From Bacillota bacterium (GTDB lineage: Bacteria > Bacillota_B > Desulfitobacteriia > Desulfitobacteriales > Desulfitobacteriaceae), in the NCBI GenBank assembly GCA_021779415.1, contig JAJYAS010000230.1, positions 1-6,168 of the forward strand: a stretch of DNA of 6,168 bases, in the 5' to 3' direction. Below are positions 4,986-6,168 of this stretch, one piece after another. The position numbers and the translations under genes were made by a program. The notes beneath the pieces were generated by a model. The model had not been told where the DNA came from and ran no database searches. It saw only the letters and a list, made by a program, of their open reading frames with translations. The stretch's first letter is position 1, and each line of letters opens with the position of its first letter.

Positions 4986-6168
4986 TTATGCCTTTTTACG
5001 CCAAATCTTCAGTTCTTTTGCTTCAGCGATCAACCCTTCTCTGAAATCGGGATGAGCTATGGAAATTAAAGCATCTGCACGTTGCCAGGTAGACAACCCT
5101 TTAAGATTAACCTTACCATACTCTGTGACCACGAACTGAACGGTTGGACGAGTATCGGTTAGCGCTGCGCCTAGAGTCATTAACCCTTTAATACGAGAAT
5201 GGAGCTGACCCTTTTTATCTTTATAGGTGGAAGGTAAACATATAAAACTTTTCCCACCCTTTGAATTATAGGCAGCTTCCACAAAGTCAAGCTGTCCACC
5301 CGCGCCACTAATCATATTGGGTCCAGCTGATTCTGAGCATACTTGGCCAGTTAAGTCGATTTCTAAAGCACTGTTAATAGAAATCAGTTGATCGTTTTGA
5401 GACGCAACAAAAGGATGATTAGTGTAATCTACTGGATAACCAGCCACGGAAGGGTTATTTCGAACAAAATCATACAGTTTCTGTGTCCCAGCCGCGAAAG
5501 CATAGACCATCCTGCCTCGATCAAGTTGCTTGCACATACCGGTAACTTTCCCAGCTTCCACCATATCTACAAATCCGTCCACCAACATTTCTGTGTGAAC
5601 TCCTAGATCTTTCAGATCCGATTCAGCTATCATTTTCCCTAAGGCATTCGGCATGCCACCAATACCTAATTGAATACATGCCCCATCATTAATTTCAGGT
5701 AAAACAAATTCAGCAATTTGCCTGTCCAGTTCTGACGCAGGTGCCGAAGGTAAGATGGGAAGTCCTGTGTGCCCTCCCTCAACAACAAAATCCACCTTTG
5801 AAATATGAACGGCATGATCATAACCGCCATGTGTGATTGGCATATCCTCATTTACTTCAACAATAACCGCACGGGCCTTTTCAATCGCAGCAGCGTAGTG
5901 AGACACTGTTAGTCCAAAACTGAAATATCCATGTTCATCCATGGGAGCAACTTGAATAGCCACAACATCCGTTTTTACATTTTCGCGCAAATAACGAGGT
6001 AATTCCGAATATTTAAGAGGTATATAATAAGCTTGACCGTTTTGAACCCATTTACGCTCACGTCCGCCAAGATGCCAGCTATTCCAGGTAAAATGTTCTC
6101 CAGCCGGATCACTTTCGATACAAGCTACTGGCGAAAGAATTACGCCCCCGCGAATATTTACATCATAA
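4986..6168 (-). CDS. Acetyl-CoA hydrolase/transferase family CoA-transferase, 4-hydroxybutyrate/butyrate type (5' partial)
   Basis: The frame stays open from the TAA at 4988-4986 to the right edge of the window (393 residues visible), so the N-terminus is outside. The enzyme moves CoA between acetyl-CoA and another carboxylate through a glutamyl-CoA thioester. Visible landmarks (numbered from the first visible residue, Y1): AGEHFTWNSWHLGG (about 22-35), the CoA-binding QLGIGGMPNAL (166-176), the catalytic glutamate in LGVHTEM (E193), GAGGQLDFV (288-296) and VVTEYGKVNLKGLS (346-359). If E193 equals Glu238 of the Clostridium aminobutyricum 4-hydroxybutyrate CoA-transferase, about 45 residues are missing and the full protein is near 438 residues. 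A TTG at 5990 is only an internal leucine codon. Substrates could be butyrate, 4-hydroxybutyrate or other short acids; the sequence alone does not decide. Confidence 0.9.
   Translation of the reverse strand, partial: YDVNIRGGVILSPVACIESDPAGEHFTWNSWHLGGRERKWVQNGQAYYIPLKYSELPRYLRENVKTDVVAIQVAPMDEHGYFSFGLTVSHYAAAIEKARAVIVEVNEDMPITHGGYDHAVHISKVDFVVEGGHTGLPILPSAPASELDRQIAEFVLPEINDGACIQLGIGGMPNALGKMIAESDLKDLGVHTEMLVDGFVDMVEAGKVTGMCKQLDRGRMVYAFAAGTQKLYDFVRNNPSVAGYPVDYTNHPFVASQNDQLISINSALEIDLTGQVCSESAGPNMISGAGGQLDFVEAAYNSKGGKSFICLPSTYKDKKGQLHSRIKGLMTLGAALTDTRPTVQFVVTEYGKVNLKGLSTWQRADALISIAHPDFREGLIAEAKELKIWRKKA

Noticed and set aside
5666..5851. A 61-codon minus-strand frame overlapping the CoA-transferase
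   Set aside because: It is an out-of-frame shadow within conserved CoA-transferase sequence.
1..6168. Search for mobile elements, CRISPR arrays, defence systems and RNA genes
   Set aside because: No transposase, regular spaced repeats, tRNA-like cloverleaf or rRNA sequence was seen; the genes are ordinary chromosomal functions.

Overview
This window looks like a chromosomal segment of a low-GC, anaerobic Gram-positive bacterium, most likely a Clostridia member of the Desulfosporosinus/Desulfitobacterium type. The lineage is an inference from gene content: a reverse rubrerythrin, a 4-hydroxybutyrate/butyryl-type CoA-transferase and a PMCA-like P-type ATPase, together with strong AGGAGG ribosome sites and AT-rich promoters. 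No mobile element, tRNA, rRNA or CRISPR array is visible.

Layout. On the + strand, positions 2-502 are the 3' part of a reading frame that joins a DUF2087 tail to a degenerate GIY-YIG domain; a very good internal ribosome site and ATG lie at the junction. A hairpin terminator at 509-551 separates it from the convergent minus-strand genes. All other genes are on the minus strand. In order of transcription they are: a CoA-transferase cut by the window end (6168-4986), its terminator (4933-4896), an N-formylglutamate amidohydrolase-like protein with its own promoter (4841-4158), a reverse rubrerythrin with a PerR-like operator in its promoter (4046-3498), and a type II P-type cation ATPase (3224-555).

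The most interesting part is the 270-base stretch between rubrerythrin and the ATPase. It holds a strong sigma-A promoter, a yybP-ykoY (manganese) riboswitch aptamer starting almost at the predicted +1, and an intrinsic terminator whose 5' arm is also the 3' strand of aptamer stem P1. This is the geometry of an ON switch: ligand stabilises P1, the terminator cannot form, and the ATPase is transcribed. The ATPase is therefore probably a Mn2+ (or Mn2+/Ca2+) exporter, although its membrane motifs read as a single-site Ca2+ pump of the PMCA type.

Working together (inference): rubrerythrin detoxifies peroxide in an anaerobe and appears to be under a peroxide-sensing Fur-family repressor, while the ATPase directly downstream is under a manganese sensor. 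No terminator separates the two genes except the riboswitch's own, so transcripts started at the rubrerythrin promoter would also be gated by the metal. The CoA-transferase and the amidohydrolase look like independent metabolic units.
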